Source of the DNA: Lachnospiraceae bacterium
Lineage (GTDB): Bacteria; Bacillota_A; Clostridia; Lachnospirales; Lachnospiraceae
Assembly: GCA_017613595.1 (NCBI GenBank)
Contig: JAGADM010000127.1
Coordinates: 1 to 61,491, forward strand
Length of the DNA: 61,491 bases
Reading direction: 5' to 3'
The position numbers were made by a program, and so were the translations under genes. The notes beneath the pieces are model-generated. The model saw only the letters and a program-made list of their open reading frames with translations, searched no databases and was not told where the DNA came from. Shown here one piece after another: positions 60,141-61,491 of the stretch (the stretch's first letter is position 1; each line of letters starts with the position of its first letter).

Positions 60141-61313
60141 ATGATTACAATACTCGCAAAACTGTTCCGCGCGGAGCAGCTTTCGGACGACCGGAAACGG
60201 AGTTTTTACGGGAAGCTGTGCGGCGCGGTAGGGATTTTCCTCAACCTGGTCCTTTTCGCCGGGAAGCTTGCTGCGGGACTGATCAGCTCGTCAATCGCCA
60301 TCACGGCCGACGCGTTCAATAACCTTTCGGACGCCGGTTCTTCGGTCGTTTCGCTTGTTTCGTTCCGGCTTTCGGAACAGAAGCCCGATGCGGAGCACCC
60401 ATACGGACACGGACGCGTTGAGTACATCGCGGGCCTGATCATTTCGGGCGTTATTCTGGTTATGGCGTATGAGCTGATCAAGGAATCGGTCGGAAAGATC
60501 CGTCACCCCGAAGCCACCAACTGGTCGCCTGTCGTTCTTGTCATTCTGATCGCATCGATCCTAGTCAAATGCTACATGGCGTTTTACAACCGGCGCATCG
60601 GCGGAAAGATCGATTCCGCAACGCTTCGCGCCACGGCCGCCGACAGCCTGAGCGACTGTCTCGCGACAACGGCCGTTCTGATCGCAACGCTTTTAGAGCA
60701 TTTCTTCTCCTGGAAGTTAGACGGCTGGTTCGGTATCCTGGTAGGCATCTTCATTCTGATCGCCGGCTTCAAGGCGGCCAAAGAGACGGTAGACCCTTTG
60801 CTCGGCGCACCGCCGGAACCCGAATTTGTCAAGTCCGTTGAAGATATTGTTGTCGGCTTTGACCCGTCGATTCTCGGTCTGCATGACCTGATCGTTCACG
60901 ATTACGGTCCCGGACGCCGTATTATCTCTCTTCACGCGGAGGTTCCCGCGGAAGGCGATATTCTGGCGATCCATGATGTCGTCGATAACCTCGAATACAC
61001 GCTCAGCACGAAGCTTTCGTGTCTGGCAACGATCCACATGGATCCCGTTGTGACCAATGATCCGCATGTGGCCGCCCTGAAATCGCAGGTAAAGGAAATC
61101 GTCACCGGCATTGATTCCGAAATGTCCATGCACGATTTCCGCGTTGTGATCGGGCCGACGCACACCAACCTGATCTTCGATATCGTTCTTCCGTTCCGTC
61201 TTTCCGAACAATCCGACGAGATTAAAAAGACGATCTCCGAGAGCGTTTTCGAAAAGATCGGCCGGAATTACTACTGCGTCATCAGCGTAGACTTTCAGAT
61301 GAGTTCGAAATAA
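60141..61313 (+). CDS. Cation diffusion facilitator family transporter
   Basis: A 390-residue metal/proton antiporter with six membrane helices. Metal-site residues are visible in SSIAITADAFNNLSDAGSS (helix 2, Asp pair) and ATAADSLSDCLATTAV (helix 5, the DxxxD-like pair), with HPYGHGRVEYI in the loop after helix 2. The C-terminal cytoplasmic domain is about 95 residues longer than in short CDFs and carries several His (VHDYGPGRRIISLHAEVP). Metal could be Zn, Fe, Mn or Co. Weak GATGAGG site; the start matches the family. Confidence 0.9.
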   Translation: MITILAKLFRAEQLSDDRKRSFYGKLCGAVGIFLNLVLFAGKLAAGLISSSIAITADAFNNLSDAGSSVVSLVSFRLSEQKPDAEHPYGHGRVEYIAGLIISGVILVMAYELIKESVGKIRHPEATNWSPVVLVILIASILVKCYMAFYNRRIGGKIDSATLRATAADSLSDCLATTAVLIATLLEHFFSWKLDGWFGILVGIFILIAGFKAAKETVDPLLGAPPEPEFVKSVEDIVVGFDPSILGLHDLIVHDYGPGRRIISLHAEVPAEGDILAIHDVVDNLEYTLSTKLSCLATIHMDPVVTNDPHVAALKSQVKEIVTGIDSEMSMHDFRVVIGPTHTNLIFDIVLPFRLSEQSDEIKKTISESVFEKIGRNYYCVISVDFQMSSK

Positions 61314-61355
61314 CCACGGTTACGTCATAAAAACATTAAGCCCGGCATTGTGATA

Positions 61356-61375
61356 TGTACCCAGAATTCTGGACA
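61356..61375. repeat. Candidate terminal inverted repeat of the IS3-family element
   Basis: TGTACCCAGAATTCTGGACA begins with TG and ends with CA, lies 13 bp beyond the transposase stop, and contains the 12-bp palindrome CCAGAATTCTGG (61361-61372). This marks the likely right-hand end of the element relative to transposase direction. The other end is outside the window. Confidence 0.5.
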
Positions 61376-61387
61376 CATTATCTATGA

Positions 61388-61491
61388 TCAACCGAAACAC
61401 ATGGATGCTTCCCTGTATCTTGCAGGGGGCATCCATTTTGTTTTCGCTTGGATCCGCTCGTTATTGTAGTAATCTATGTATTCTTTCAGGG
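61388..61491 (-). CDS. IS3-family transposase, C-terminal fragment
   Basis: The last 34 codons of a DDE transposase entering from the right edge. The segment LKEYIDYYNNERIQAK, followed by PPARYRE, is the conserved end of IS3/IS150-group OrfB integrase domains (YI-x-YYN-x-R-I-Q). The final catalytic Glu lies upstream, out of view. The gene is cut by the window edge, not by a mutation that I can see. Confidence 0.85.
   Translation of the reverse strand, partial: LKEYIDYYNNERIQAKTKWMPPARYREASMCFG

Overview
The window looks like chromosomal DNA from a member of the Bacillota, class Clostridia, most likely a Lachnospiraceae-type gut or rumen bacterium. Evidence: the holB-ricT-tRNA methyltransferase order of low-GC Gram-positives, a long Bacillus-type SRP RNA with an Alu domain, Gram-positive style AGGAGG ribosome binding sites before almost every gene, Thr/Pro-rich linkers in exported proteins, and a Clostridia-style type IV pilus operon. 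Base composition is roughly balanced by eye, but the glycosylation block (about 40.5-48.5 kb) and part of the pilus operon are visibly more AT-rich.

Layout. 1-2.2 kb: a truncated Na/Pi-cotransporter behind a PhoB/PhoR-type two-component system. 2.3-7.9 kb, plus strand: a heterodimeric ABC exporter, a membrane-anchored GH3/NagZ-like protein that has lost its catalytic residues, and an unknown protein. 8-13 kb, minus strand: an ABC-2 exporter (ATPase plus two permeases), D-aminoacyl-tRNA deacylase and xanthine phosphoribosyltransferase. 13.1-14.4 kb: a long structured leader and a substrate-binding lipoprotein. 14.5-22.2 kb, minus strand: Hsp20, PepD, an FHA protein, MetK, MurA and an acidic TPR protein. 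22.4-22.7 kb: SRP RNA.

22.8-36.9 kb is one long minus-strand type IV pilus operon: pilB, pilT, pilC, two major-type pilins, prepilin peptidase, a PilM-PilN fusion, a PilO-like protein and a set of minor pilins, two of which are large and modified and could form a binding tip. 37.2-40.5 kb carries housekeeping genes (trmN-like, ricT, holB, gmk-like). 40.6-48.5 kb, upstream on the same strand, is a glycosylation locus: an STT3/PglB-like oligosaccharyltransferase, two family 2 glycosyltransferases, a DUF2304 protein and enzymes for a 3-acetamido-3,6-dideoxyhexose. A pilus operon and a protein glycosylation operon only 4 kb apart suggest that the pilins could be substrates; this is inference.

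48.6-52.8 kb: trmB, tRNA-Lys(CUU), two small membrane proteins, a zinc-type ABC ATPase without visible partners, and an AraD-type epimerase. 52.8-57 kb, minus strand: a DD-carboxypeptidase homologue with altered motifs, an FAD-dependent dehydrogenase, and a stand-alone reverse transcriptase. Directly upstream of the reverse transcriptase lies a 134-nt element bounded by perfect 14-bp inverted repeats and ending in a T run, a strong candidate for an RT-associated non-coding RNA. 57.2-59.9 kb: two unrecognised Ala/Pro-rich proteins. 60.1-61.3 kb: a cation diffusion facilitator. The right edge enters an IS3-family insertion sequence.

Best candidates for something undescribed: the RT plus inverted-repeat RNA (55.8-57.2 kb), the leader RNA with two look-alike hairpins (13.19-13.36 kb), and the divergent oligosaccharyltransferase locus next to the pilus operon.
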